Source: Pseudomonas sp. S04 (GTDB taxonomy: Bacteria > Pseudomonadota > Gammaproteobacteria > Pseudomonadales > Pseudomonadaceae). Taken from it: a DNA stretch of 64,000 nt. The notes under the pieces are model-generated. The model saw only the letters and a list, made by a program, of their open reading frames with translations, had not been told where the DNA came from and ran no database searches. The stretch's first letter is position 1. Each line of letters begins with the position of its first letter. The position numbers and the translations under genes are program-made. The stretch lies in contig NZ_CP019427.1 of the NCBI RefSeq assembly GCF_009834545.1, forward strand, positions 4,284,001-4,348,000. Direction: 5' to 3'. Below, piece after piece: positions 42,136-50,451 of this stretch.

Positions 42136-42825
42136 ATGAGTGAGTTGATTTCCTACCACCTCGAAGACGGTATCGCGACCCTGACCTTGAGCAATGGCAA
42201 GGTCAATGCCATCTCCCCGGACGTGATCGCCGCGTTTAATGCTGCGCTGGACCAGGCCGTGACGGATCGGGCGGTGGTGATCATCACTGGCCAGCCGGGC
42301 ATTCTCTCCGGCGGTTATGACCTGAAGGTGATGACGGCGGGTCCCAAGGAAGCCGTGAGCCTGGTGACTGCCGGTTCTACCCTCGCCCGCCGCCTGCTGG
42401 CCCACCCGTTCCCGGTGATCGTTGCGTGCCCTGGGCATGCGGTGGCCAAGGGCGCGTTCATTCTGTTGTCGGCTGACTACCGGATCGGGGTCGAGGGGCC
42501 GTTCAGCATTGGCCTGAATGAAGTGCAGATCGGCATGACCATGCACCACGCCGGTATCGAACTGGCCCGTGATCGCCTGCGCAAGTCGGCGTTCCACCGT
42601 TCGGTGATCAATGGCGAGATGTTCGACCCGCAAGGCGCGGTGGATGCCGGCTTCCTCGACAAGGTGGTAGCGGCCGAGGAGCTGCAAAGTGCTGCACTGG
42701 CGGCGGCCCGCCAGTTGAAGAAGATCAACATGACTGCCCACAAGAACACCAAACTCAAGGTTCGCAAGGGCTTGCTGGATGCGCTGGACAGCGCAATCGT
42801 CCAGGACCAGGCTCACCTGGTTTAA
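42136..42825 (+). CDS. Crotonase/enoyl-CoA hydratase family protein
   Basis: A 229-residue crotonase-fold protein, shorter than the usual 255-260. It has the early block ATLTLSNGKVNAISPDVIAA, the oxyanion-hole segment GILSGGYDLKVM, and the second oxyanion segment CPGHAVAKGAFILLSADYRI. The typical catalytic glutamates are not obvious at the second segment, so hydratase, isomerase or hydrolase activity cannot be told apart. AAGGAA precedes the ATG. It stands alone between the tRNA and a REP sequence. Confidence 0.88.
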   Translation: MSELISYHLEDGIATLTLSNGKVNAISPDVIAAFNAALDQAVTDRAVVIITGQPGILSGGYDLKVMTAGPKEAVSLVTAGSTLARRLLAHPFPVIVACPGHAVAKGAFILLSADYRIGVEGPFSIGLNEVQIGMTMHHAGIELARDRLRKSAFHRSVINGEMFDPQGAVDAGFLDKVVAAEELQSAALAAARQLKKINMTAHKNTKLKVRKGLLDALDSAIVQDQAHLV

Positions 42826-42840
42826 CGTCAGGCCCTGCAC

Positions 42841-42926
42841 TTGCTCGCGATGGACTAAAAAACAACGCGTTTTCCAGGTTTCACGCGTCATCGTTTACGT
42901 CCATCGCGAGCGCGCTCGCTCCTACA
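42841..42926. repeat. REPIN, partly decayed
   Basis: A complete REP at 42901-42926 (CCATCGCGAGCGCGCTCGCT..) faces a truncated one at 42841-42853 (TTGCTCGCGATGG). The following 200 bases before the acyltransferase gene show only GCGCTTAAAC twice (about 42976 and 43030) and no clear feature. Confidence 0.7.
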
Positions 42927-43126
42927 ATGTTCGGCGTTGTCGCCAAGCATTGGGGTTTTTCCTACATCGGCAACCGAAAAGCGCTTAAACGCTCTAGCCC
43001 GCATCCATCAGCAGATGTTGGAAACATGCGCTTAAACATCGGCCATCTCCTACCTATATAGCGGCAATTGCCGAAAACAGTGCACATCCGTACACTGCGC
43101 CACCTTTTGCTCCGGTGGGCCTGTAG

Positions 43127-43849
43127 ATGCTGTATCTGTTTCGTATGTTGTTGATGGGCCTGCATTTTGTTTTGGCGGGTGTGCTGGGTGTGTTGCTTGG
43201 GCTGTGCCGGCCGTTCAATCCGGATAACAGCCGATTGTGCGCCCGCCTCTATGCCTGGCCGGCGATGTGCATCCTGCGCCTGCGGGTCAAGACCGACGTC
43301 GACTCGCTGACCCACAAAAAGCAAAGCTGCGTGGTGATTGCCAACCACCAGTCCAACTACGACTTGTTTGTGCTCGGCAACGTGGTGCCCCACCGCACCG
43401 TGTGCATCGGCAAGAAGAGCCTGAAATGGGTGCCGCTGTTCGGGCAACTGTTCTGGCTGGCCGGCAATGTGCTGATCGACCGCGGCAATGCTCACAAGGC
43501 CCGCCAGTCGATGCTCACCACCACCCACACCTTGCAGCACAAGGACACCTCGATCTGGGTGTTCCCCGAGGGCACGCGTAACCTGGGCAAGGAGTTGCTG
43601 CCGTTCAAGAAGGGCGCGTTCCAGATGGCGATTGCCGCCGGCGTGCCGATCGTGCAGGTGTGCGTCAGCAACTACATCAACCACATGCGCCTCAATCGCT
43701 GGAACAGCGGCCAGATCCTGATCCGCTCGCTGCCGCCGATCCCTACCGCTGGCCTGACCCTGGATGACATGCCGCAACTGATCGCGCAGTGCCGCGAGCA
43801 GATGCGTGAATGCATCGAGGCCATGGACCACCAACTGCAAGCCGCCTGA
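43127..43849 (+). CDS. 1-acyl-sn-glycerol-3-phosphate acyltransferase
   Basis: A 240-residue PlsC-family acyltransferase that adds an acyl chain to lysophosphatidic acid at the inner membrane. An N-terminal hydrophobic segment (residues 2-25) is followed by the catalytic H(X4)D motif NHQSNYD near residue 75. The later blocks are VLIDRGNAHKARQS, FPEGTRNLGKELLPFKKGAF and VPIVQVCVSNY. It is one of several PlsC paralogues usual in Pseudomonas and is not in an operon. The ribosome-binding site is weak. Confidence 0.9.
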   Translation: MLYLFRMLLMGLHFVLAGVLGVLLGLCRPFNPDNSRLCARLYAWPAMCILRLRVKTDVDSLTHKKQSCVVIANHQSNYDLFVLGNVVPHRTVCIGKKSLKWVPLFGQLFWLAGNVLIDRGNAHKARQSMLTTTHTLQHKDTSIWVFPEGTRNLGKELLPFKKGAFQMAIAAGVPIVQVCVSNYINHMRLNRWNSGQILIRSLPPIPTAGLTLDDMPQLIAQCREQMRECIEAMDHQLQAA

Positions 43850-43954
43850 TCGCCGAGCCCGCGCTCCGGTTTACCCTCGCCCCGACCTCCACAAGCAGGC
43901 TAAGCTGCACCCTGCTTGTCACTGCCATCGGCGAAGAAGAAGTGAATCGGAATT

Positions 43955-44926
43955 ATGGGTAGAGTCGTTGCGGCCGCGGTCTACAGCGCCGGCAAGAAAG
44001 TCACCAATATCACCCTGGATGAAGGCGCGGCCTGGGCGGCAAAACCCGGCCACTTCGTCTGGATCGGCCTCGAAGAGCCGAGTGCGCTGGAGCTGGCCAA
44101 CCTGCAACGCCAGTTCAACCTGCACGAACTGGCCATCGAAGACGCCCTGGAAAAACATAGCCGGCCCAAGCTCGAGACCTTCGGTGACGCGCTGTTCATC
44201 GTGACCTACTCACCGGTGCGCGAGAACGGCGTGCTGGAGTTCATCGAGACTCACATCTTTGCCGGCACGGGCTACATCATCACCTGCCGTAACGGCCACT
44301 CGGCCTCCTATGCTCATGTACGCCAGCGCTGCGAGGCGCGCCCGCTGCTGCTGGAGCATGGCGAAGACTTCGTGCTGTATGCCCTGCTCGACTTCGTGAT
44401 TGAAAACTACCAGCCGGTGGGCGAAGCGATTCACGGCGAAATCGACGCGCTGGAACACAACGTGCTGAACAGCGCCCTGAACGAGCGCGATATCCAGAAC
44501 CTGCATGGCCTGCGTCGCGACGTGTTGCGCCTGCGTCGCTACGCCGCGCCCATGGTGGAGATCAGCGAAGAGCTGCAGAAGCTCAAGTTCCCGTTTATCG
44601 ACAAGAACATGCGCCCCTACTTTCGGGACGTGCAGATTCATGTCACGCGACAAATGGAAGACCTCACCACCCTGCGCGACATTGCCAGCCAGACCATCGA
44701 GATCGGGGTGCTGCTGGAGGCGTCACGGCAAAGCGTGGTGCAACGCAAGTTCGCTGCCTGGGCGGCGATCCTGGCGTTTCCGACAGCGGTGGCGGGGATC
44801 TACGGGATGAACTTCCAGAACATGCCGGAGCTGACCTGGCACTACGGCTATTTCGCGGTGCTGGGGTTTATCAGCGTGGGTTGCGTCGCGCTGTGGGGCA
44901 GCTTTAAACGCTCGGGGTGGTTGTAG
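43955..44926 (+). CDS. corA: CorA-family magnesium/cobalt transporter
   Basis: A 323-residue CorA-type divalent-cation channel. A large cytoplasmic N-terminal domain of about 250 residues ends in two transmembrane helices. The signature GMN is present in GIYGMNFQNMPELTWHYGY, the loop between them. The final helix ends in the basic tail GSFKRSGWL. It forms a pentamer in the inner membrane and imports magnesium. It is preceded by the acyltransferase gene with 105 bases between and is probably independent. Confidence 0.92.
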   Translation: MGRVVAAAVYSAGKKVTNITLDEGAAWAAKPGHFVWIGLEEPSALELANLQRQFNLHELAIEDALEKHSRPKLETFGDALFIVTYSPVRENGVLEFIETHIFAGTGYIITCRNGHSASYAHVRQRCEARPLLLEHGEDFVLYALLDFVIENYQPVGEAIHGEIDALEHNVLNSALNERDIQNLHGLRRDVLRLRRYAAPMVEISEELQKLKFPFIDKNMRPYFRDVQIHVTRQMEDLTTLRDIASQTIEIGVLLEASRQSVVQRKFAAWAAILAFPTAVAGIYGMNFQNMPELTWHYGYFAVLGFISVGCVALWGSFKRSGWL

Positions 44927-44947
44927 CCTGCAGCGAGCGACAACCGC

Positions 44948-45427
44948 TCAAACCGCATCCCATTGGCGCATGCGCAAGCGGCAATGTTTCATGGCATTGA
45001 CGATGTGCTTCTCCACCAGGCTGCGGGAAATGCCCAGGTGCTCGGCAATCTCGGGGTGGGACATGCCTTCGAGCTTGCGCAACAGGAAACTCTCGCGGCA
45101 CAGCGGCGGCAGTTCAGCCAGGGCGCGCTGCAACAGCTCCATGCGCTGCGCTTGCGCGAGACTGTTCTGCGGGGACGGGCTATGGAAGCGTTCTTCGCTG
45201 TCGAGCACTTCCAGCGGTTCGGCCGCGCGCGCAACATTGCGCCGATGACCATCGATCACCAGGTTCAGGGCAGTGCGATAGAGGAAGGCGCGCGGCTGTT
45301 CGATCGGCGTGTCGCTGGCGCGTTCCAGCACCCTCACGTAGGCGTCATGCACCGCATCTTCGGCCACCTGGCGGTTGCCCAGCTTGGCGTTGAGGAAACG
45401 CACCAGCTCGCGATAGTAGTTTTCCAA
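44948..45427 (-). CDS. FecI/FpvI-family ECF sigma factor
   Basis: A sigma-70 family ECF factor. Region 2 (ENYYRELVRFLNAKLG to RAFLYRTALNLVIDGHR) and region 4 (LPPLCRESFLLRKLEG, then HLGISRSLVEKHIVNAMKHC) are clear. The best start is a TTG at 45427 preceded by GGGAG, giving 159 residues; an upstream ATG at 45514 adds 29 unrelated residues. It adjoins pvdR-pvdT-ompQ and a siderophore receptor with a signalling domain, like fpvI in P. aeruginosa, but no FecR-type anti-sigma gene lies beside it. A Fur-box-like sequence is upstream. Confidence 0.85.
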   Translation of the reverse strand: MENYYRELVRFLNAKLGNRQVAEDAVHDAYVRVLERASDTPIEQPRAFLYRTALNLVIDGHRRNVARAAEPLEVLDSEERFHSPSPQNSLAQAQRMELLQRALAELPPLCRESFLLRKLEGMSHPEIAEHLGISRSLVEKHIVNAMKHCRLRMRQWDAV

Positions 45428-45530
45428 CGTGACTCCCGACCGCTTTGATGAACGGTACCTGTCCTTGAACCTGGCCAACGCCTGAGGAAAACGATGGCGG
45501 CACGATGATGGCAAATCTGCGGCGTGTAAT

Positions 45531-45549
45531 TTATAGTAATTCTCATATA
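45531..45549 (-). promoter_or_regulatory. Fur-box-like sequence upstream of the ECF sigma gene
   Basis: TTATAGTAATTCTCATATA (plus strand) contains TAATTCTCA, a common Fur-box half in Pseudomonas, with a weaker second half. The same TAATTCTCA occurs upstream of the TonB receptor gene. Iron repression of the sigma factor is expected but not proven. Confidence 0.45.
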
Positions 45550-45620
45550 GATTTAAAGCACTGCGTCGATTGCGCGGTAAATAATCCCGACGGGCAGCTG
45601 TAACCCTTTGTGTCAGCGCC

Positions 45621-45644
45621 TAAATTTGCCCGTCAATTCATCGT
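45621..45644 (+). promoter_or_regulatory. PvdS-type iron-starvation box of pvdR
   Basis: CCTAAAT is followed after 16 bases by CGT (TAAAT at 45621-45625, CGT at 45642-45644), the defined pattern of promoters used by the pyoverdine sigma factor PvdS. It lies about 110 bases upstream of the pvdR start codon and supports linking this efflux operon to pyoverdine. Confidence 0.65.
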
Positions 45645-45751
45645 ATTAAGGACAGTTCCCCGTAACTGCCGGGATTTCTGGCAGGGCCTGGCTGTGGTCG
45701 CGCTGTTTGCGCCAACCGGCAGGGGACGATTTCCATTGATCGGAACCCTGC

Positions 45752-46930
45752 ATGAAACACCCGCGAAAGACCCGCCGTGCCTTGCTTGCAGGCCTTTGCC
45801 TGATCCCGGTTATTGCCCTGGCTGCCTGGCAGCTCAACGCCCCCGGCCGGGATCAGTTCGCCACGGTGCAGGTCAGCCGCGGCGACATCGAGAGTAGCGT
45901 CACCGCCCTTGGCACCTTGCAGCCACGGCGCTATGTCGACGTCGGCGCCCAGGCCTCGGGACAGATCAAGAACATCCACGTCGAAGTCGGGGATGTGGTC
46001 AAGGAAGGTCAACTGCTGGTGGAAATCGACCCCGCGACCCAGAACGCCAAGCTCGATGCCGGGCGTTTCTCCATCGACAACCTCAAGGCCCAACTGCAAG
46101 AACAACGCGCCCAGCACGACCTGGCCCGGCAGAAATACCAGCGCCAGCAGAACCTCGCCGCCGGCGGCGCCACCCGTGAAGAGGATGTGCAGACCGCCCA
46201 CGCCGAACTGCGCGCCACCGAGGCTCGCATCCAGATGTTCCAGGCCCAGATCCGCCAGGCCGAAGCCAGCCTGCGCAGCGATCAGGCCGAGTTGGGCTAC
46301 ACACGGATTTACGCACCGATGGCCGGTACGGTAGTGGCGCTGGATGCCCGAACCGGCCAGACCCTCAACGCGCAGCAGCAGACGCCGTTGATCCTGCGTA
46401 TCGCCAAACTGTCGCCGATGACCGTCTGGGCCGAGGTCTCGGAGGCTGATATCGGCCACGTCAAACCTGGCATGCAGGCTTACTTCACGACCCTCGCAGG
46501 CGGTGCGCGACGCTGGCAAAGCACGGTGCGGCAGATTCTCCCGGTGCCGCCCAAGCCCTTGGACCAGAGTGGCCAGGGCAGCGGTGGTGGCAGCCCGTCC
46601 AGCAGCGGTAAAAGCGGCAGCGCGCGGGTGGTGCTGTACACCGTATTGCTCGACGTCGACAACGCCGACAACGCGCTGATGGCGGAGATGACCACCCAGG
46701 TGTTTTTTGTCGCCGGTGCGGCGAAAGACGTGCTCACAGCTCCGGTTTCGGCCCTGCAGAACGGCGCCAGGGCCGGCAGCCAGAGTGTGCGGGTGGTTGC
46801 CAAGAACGGCAGCATTGAAGCTCGGGAAGTCAGCACCGGCCTCAGCGACCGCTTGCAGGTGCAGATCCTCGATGGCGTGAATGAGGGCGATCACCTGCTG
46901 ATCGGTCCGGTCGACGGCAACGAGGGTTGA
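45752..46930 (+). CDS. pvdR: Efflux periplasmic adaptor (PvdR/MacA type)
   Basis: A 392-residue membrane-fusion protein of a tripartite efflux pump. An N-terminal membrane anchor (residues 9-29) is followed by the lipoyl-type half RYVDVGAQASGQIKNIHVEV, a long coiled-coil hairpin (about 85-165, rich in Q, A, E and R), the second lipoyl half YTRIYAPMAGTVVALDARTG, and a beta-barrel domain with a Gly/Ser-rich insert near 275. It is followed directly by the ATPase-permease. PvdRT-OmpQ exports and recycles pyoverdine. MacAB-type lipopeptide or macrolide pumps are similar, but the upstream PvdS-type box favours pvdR. Confidence 0.78.
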   Translation: MKHPRKTRRALLAGLCLIPVIALAAWQLNAPGRDQFATVQVSRGDIESSVTALGTLQPRRYVDVGAQASGQIKNIHVEVGDVVKEGQLLVEIDPATQNAKLDAGRFSIDNLKAQLQEQRAQHDLARQKYQRQQNLAAGGATREEDVQTAHAELRATEARIQMFQAQIRQAEASLRSDQAELGYTRIYAPMAGTVVALDARTGQTLNAQQQTPLILRIAKLSPMTVWAEVSEADIGHVKPGMQAYFTTLAGGARRWQSTVRQILPVPPKPLDQSGQGSGGGSPSSSGKSGSARVVLYTVLLDVDNADNALMAEMTTQVFFVAGAAKDVLTAPVSALQNGARAGSQSVRVVAKNGSIEAREVSTGLSDRLQVQILDGVNEGDHLLIGPVDGNEG

Positions 46931-48904
46931 ATGCAAACGCCGCTGATCGACCTCAAACACATCCGCAAATCCTACGGCGGCGGTGACGCCCCCGAAGTCC
47001 ACGTGCTGCGCGGCATCGACCTGTCGATCCATGCCGGCGAGTTCGTGGCGATTGTCGGCGCCTCCGGTTCCGGCAAGTCGACGTTGATGAACATCCTCGG
47101 ATGCCTCGATCGCCCGAGCGCCGGAGAGTACCGGTTTGCCGGGGAAAACGTCGCGCAACTGGACAGCGACGAACTGGCCTGGCTGCGCCGTGAAGCCTTC
47201 GGTTTTGTGTTCCAGGGCTACCACCTGATCCCCTCGGGCTCGGCCCAGGAAAACGTCGAGATGCCGGCGATCTACGCCGGCACCCCGGCCGCCGAACGGC
47301 ATGCCCGCGCGGCCGCCCTGCTCGCCCGGCTGGGGCTGGCGGAGCGCACCGGCAACCGTCCCCACCAGCTCTCCGGCGGCCAGCAACAGCGGGTGTCGAT
47401 TGCCCGCGCGTTGATGAACGGCGGCCATATCATCCTCGCCGATGAACCCACCGGCGCCCTCGACAGCCAGAGTGGCGCCGAGGTCATGACCCTGCTCGAT
47501 GAACTGGCGAGCCAGGGTCACGTGGTGATCCTGATTACCCACGACCGCCAAGTCGCGGCCCGGGCCAAGCGCGTTATCGAAATCCGCGACGGGCTGATCA
47601 TCAGCGACAGTGCCGCCGACAACCCGCAGGTCCAGCATTCGGCCAACCCCGGTGCCCTGCAGGCCGTCGACCTGCGCCAACGCCTGAGCCAGGGCAGCGC
47701 AGCCAGCGGCGCCTGGAAAGGCGAACTGCTGGATGCGGTGCACGCGGCCTGGCGCGTGATGTGGATCAACCGCTTTCGCACCGCCCTGACCCTGCTCGGG
47801 ATCATCATCGGCGTGGCTTCGGTGGTGGTGATGCTGGCGGTGGGCGAAGGCAGCAAGCGCCAGGTGATGGCGCAGATGGGTGCCTTTGGCTCGAACATCA
47901 TTTACCTCAGCGGCTCGTCGCCAAACCCGCGCACGCCCCCAGGGGTAGTTACTCTCAGCGACGTCGCGGCCCTGGCCCGCCTGCCGCAAGTCAAGCGCAT
48001 CATGCCGGTCAATGGCGCCGAAGCCGGGGTGCGCTTTGGCAATGCCGACCACCTGAGCTACGTCGGCGGCAACGACACCAACTTCCCGGCGATCTTCAAC
48101 TGGCCGGTGGTCGAGGGCAGCTACTTCACCGAGGCCGACGAGCGCAATGCCGCGGCGGTGGCGGTGATCGGCAAGAAGGTCCGCGACAAACTGCTCAAGG
48201 ACGTCGCCGACCCGATCGGCCAGTACATCCTGATCGAGAACGTGCCGTTCCAGGTGGTCGGTGTGCTGGCGGAAAAAGGCGCCAGCTCCGGTGATCAGGA
48301 CAGCGACGACCGCATCGCCATCCCCTACTCCGCCGCCAGCGTGCGCCTGTTCGGCACGTACGAGCCGGAGTACATCGCCATTGCCGCCGCCGATGCGCGC
48401 AAGGTCAAGGAAGCCGAACAGGCTATCGACCAGTTGATGCGCAAGCTGCACAACGGCAAGAAGGACTACGAGCTGACCAACAACGCCGCGATGATCCAGG
48501 CCGAGGCGCGCACGCAGAATACCCTGTCGCTGATGCTCGGCTCGATTGCCGCGATTTCCCTGCTGGTGGGCGGTATCGGAGTGATGAACATCATGCTCAT
48601 GACCGTGCGCGAACGCACCCGCGAGATCGGCATCCGCATGGCCACCGGCGCCCGGCAACGGGACATCCTGCGCCAGTTCCTGACAGAAGCGGTGATGCTC
48701 TCGGTGGTCGGCGGCATTGCCGGGATCGCCCTGGCCCTGCTGGTGGGCGGCGTGCTGATCCTCAGTGAAGTGGCCGTGGCGTTCTCCCTGTTCGCGGTCC
48801 TCGGCGCCTTCGGCTGCGCCCTGGTCACCGGCGTTATCTTCGGCTTCATGCCGGCCCGTAAAGCTGCCCGGCTCGACCCGGTCACGGCCCTAACCAGTGA
48901 ATGA
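46931..48904 (+). CDS. pvdT: Efflux ATPase-permease (PvdT/MacB type)
   Basis: A 657-residue fusion of an ABC ATPase (1-235; Walker [11 protein letters not shown], signature [15 protein letters not shown], Walker [12 protein letters not shown]) with a MacB-type membrane domain. The latter has one helix near residue 280, a periplasmic domain of about 230 residues, and three C-terminal helices including [20 protein letters not shown]. Its ATG follows the pvdR stop without a gap. It pairs with PvdR and the outer-membrane channel; it moves substrates from the periplasm rather than across the inner membrane. Confidence 0.82.
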   Translation: MQTPLIDLKHIRKSYGGGDAPEVHVLRGIDLSIHAGEFVAIVGASGSGKSTLMNILGCLDRPSAGEYRFAGENVAQLDSDELAWLRREAFGFVFQGYHLIPSGSAQENVEMPAIYAGTPAAERHARAAALLARLGLAERTGNRPHQLSGGQQQRVSIARALMNGGHIILADEPTGALDSQSGAEVMTLLDELASQGHVVILITHDRQVAARAKRVIEIRDGLIISDSAADNPQVQHSANPGALQAVDLRQRLSQGSAASGAWKGELLDAVHAAWRVMWINRFRTALTLLGIIIGVASVVVMLAVGEGSKRQVMAQMGAFGSNIIYLSGSSPNPRTPPGVVTLSDVAALARLPQVKRIMPVNGAEAGVRFGNADHLSYVGGNDTNFPAIFNWPVVEGSYFTEADERNAAAVAVIGKKVRDKLLKDVADPIGQYILIENVPFQVVGVLAEKGASSGDQDSDDRIAIPYSAASVRLFGTYEPEYIAIAAADARKVKEAEQAIDQLMRKLHNGKKDYELTNNAAMIQAEARTQNTLSLMLGSIAAISLLVGGIGVMNIMLMTVRERTREIGIRMATGARQRDILRQFLTEAVMLSVVGGIAGIALALLVGGVLILSEVAVAFSLFAVLGAFGCALVTGVIFGFMPARKAARLDPVTALTSE

Positions 48905-48911
48905 TCGACCT

Positions 48912-50297
48912 ATGAAGCCGCCTTTGAGTCTGCTCTGCGCCTGCCTGCTGCTCAGTGCCTGCGGGACCCCCGCCGAGCGCCCGGACAGCGGCATCAGCCC
49001 ACCGCCTGCCTGGCAATCGCCCGTCAGCGCCAAGCCCGAGAAAAACCGCCAGCAATGGTGGGCCACGTTCGGCAGCCCGGAGCTCGAGAGCCTGATCGCC
49101 GAAGCGCAGCTCGGCAGCCATGACCTGGCAGCCGCCGTGGCACGGGTGCGTCAGGCCCAGGCGACGGCGGTGATCGCCGGTGGCCCGTTGCTGCCGGAGG
49201 TCAAGGCCGGATTGAATGCCAACCGCCAGAAGCTGCTGCGCGGCAATGGCTACAGCCAGCTGGACGCCGACAGCAGTAACCAGGCGGTGGACTACTTTGA
49301 CGCCAGCCTCAGCGCCAGCTACGAGATCGACTTCTGGGGTGCCCGGCACGCCGCCCGTGACAGCGCGCTGCAAGGGGTGCGCGCCAGCGAGTTCGATCAG
49401 GCAACCGTCGAGCTGACTCTGCTCAGCAGCGTGGCCAACAGTTACAGCCAAAGCCTGTCGCTGGCCGAGCAAAGCCGCATCGCCGAGTTGAACCTGGGCA
49501 ACGCGCAAAGCGTGTTGAAACTGGTGCAGACCCGCTACGATTCGGGGTCGGCCACAGCCCTGGAGCTGGCCCAGCAAAAGAGCCTGGTCGCGGCCCAACA
49601 GCGGCAATTACCGCTGATGCAACAGCAGGCCGCAGAAGCCCGGATCACCCTCGCGGCCCTGCTCGGTCGCCCGGTGCAAGCGCTGCCGCGCAGCCACCTG
49701 AACTTCGCCCAAATGAGCTGGCCGAGTATCGCCAGCGGGGTACCCAGCGACCTACTCAGCCGCCGCCCCGACATCGCCCGCGCCGAAGCGCAACTGGCCG
49801 CCGCCCAGGCCGACGTCACCGTGGCCCGTGCGGCGCTGCTGCCCAGCGTCACCCTGAGCGCCAATATCGGCTCGGGTGCCGACACCTTCGGCGACCTGCT
49901 GCGCAGTCCGTTCTACAACCTCACGGCCGGGCTGGTGGCGCCGATCTTCAACAATGGCCGCCTGAGCGCCGAACGCGACCGCGCCACCGCGCGCCAGCAA
50001 GAGCTGCTGGAAAGTTATCGCGGGGCGATCATCAATGGCTTTGCCGACGTCGAAAAAGCCCTCACCAGCATCCGCGGCCTCGATGAGCAACGCCAATGGC
50101 AAGGCGAGGAACTGGCCCAGGCCCAGACCGCCTTCGACATCGCCCAGAGCCGCTACCAGGCCGGTGCCGAGGATTTGCTCAGCGTGCTGGAAACCCAACG
50201 CACCCTGTTCGCCGCCCAGGACTTGAACGTGCAACTGCGCCTGGCGCGGTTGCAGGCCAGCATTGGCTTGTACAAGGCGCTGGGGGGCAATTGGTGA
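48912..50297 (+). CDS. ompQ: Outer-membrane efflux lipoprotein (OmpQ type)
   Basis: A 461-residue TolC-like outer-membrane factor of the NodT family. The lipoprotein signal is MKPPLSLLCACLLLSACGTP with the lipobox LSAC. The two repeats of helical hairpins include SRRPDIARAEAQLAAAQADV (second repeat) and ETQRTLFAAQDLNVQLRLA. It lies seven bases after pvdT; a GTG at 48897 would overlap that gene. As the third component it forms the trans-envelope exit of the PvdRT pump. Confidence 0.82.
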   Translation: MKPPLSLLCACLLLSACGTPAERPDSGISPPPAWQSPVSAKPEKNRQQWWATFGSPELESLIAEAQLGSHDLAAAVARVRQAQATAVIAGGPLLPEVKAGLNANRQKLLRGNGYSQLDADSSNQAVDYFDASLSASYEIDFWGARHAARDSALQGVRASEFDQATVELTLLSSVANSYSQSLSLAEQSRIAELNLGNAQSVLKLVQTRYDSGSATALELAQQKSLVAAQQRQLPLMQQQAAEARITLAALLGRPVQALPRSHLNFAQMSWPSIASGVPSDLLSRRPDIARAEAQLAAAQADVTVARAALLPSVTLSANIGSGADTFGDLLRSPFYNLTAGLVAPIFNNGRLSAERDRATARQQELLESYRGAIINGFADVEKALTSIRGLDEQRQWQGEELAQAQTAFDIAQSRYQAGAEDLLSVLETQRTLFAAQDLNVQLRLARLQASIGLYKALGGNW

Positions 50298-50412
50298 TGA
50301 CACGGCAGGGCTGCGCGTCTGCATCACCGACCTGATTGTGAAAATTTCGTAAAAAACCTCATCAAGCCTTTCCGGTTTTTCCAAGGGCTCGCGTCTTACT
50401 AACAGAAGGTAC

Positions 50413-50431
50413 AAATAATTCTCAGTCAACG
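50413..50431 (+). promoter_or_regulatory. Fur-box-like sequence upstream of the TonB receptor
   Basis: AAATAATTCTCAGTCAA-type sequence shares TAATTCTCA with the site upstream of the ECF sigma gene. It is just upstream of the receptor start, as expected for an iron-repressed gene. Confidence 0.4.
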
Positions 50432-50451
50432 CATTGAAGAGTAAAAGAATA

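Noticed and set aside
45638..48658. A 1006-codon open frame on the minus strand opposite pvdR and pvdT
   Set aside because: It is a shadow frame: the plus-strand genes have complete family motifs, while this frame has biased composition and no recognisable domain. High-GC codon use creates such frames.
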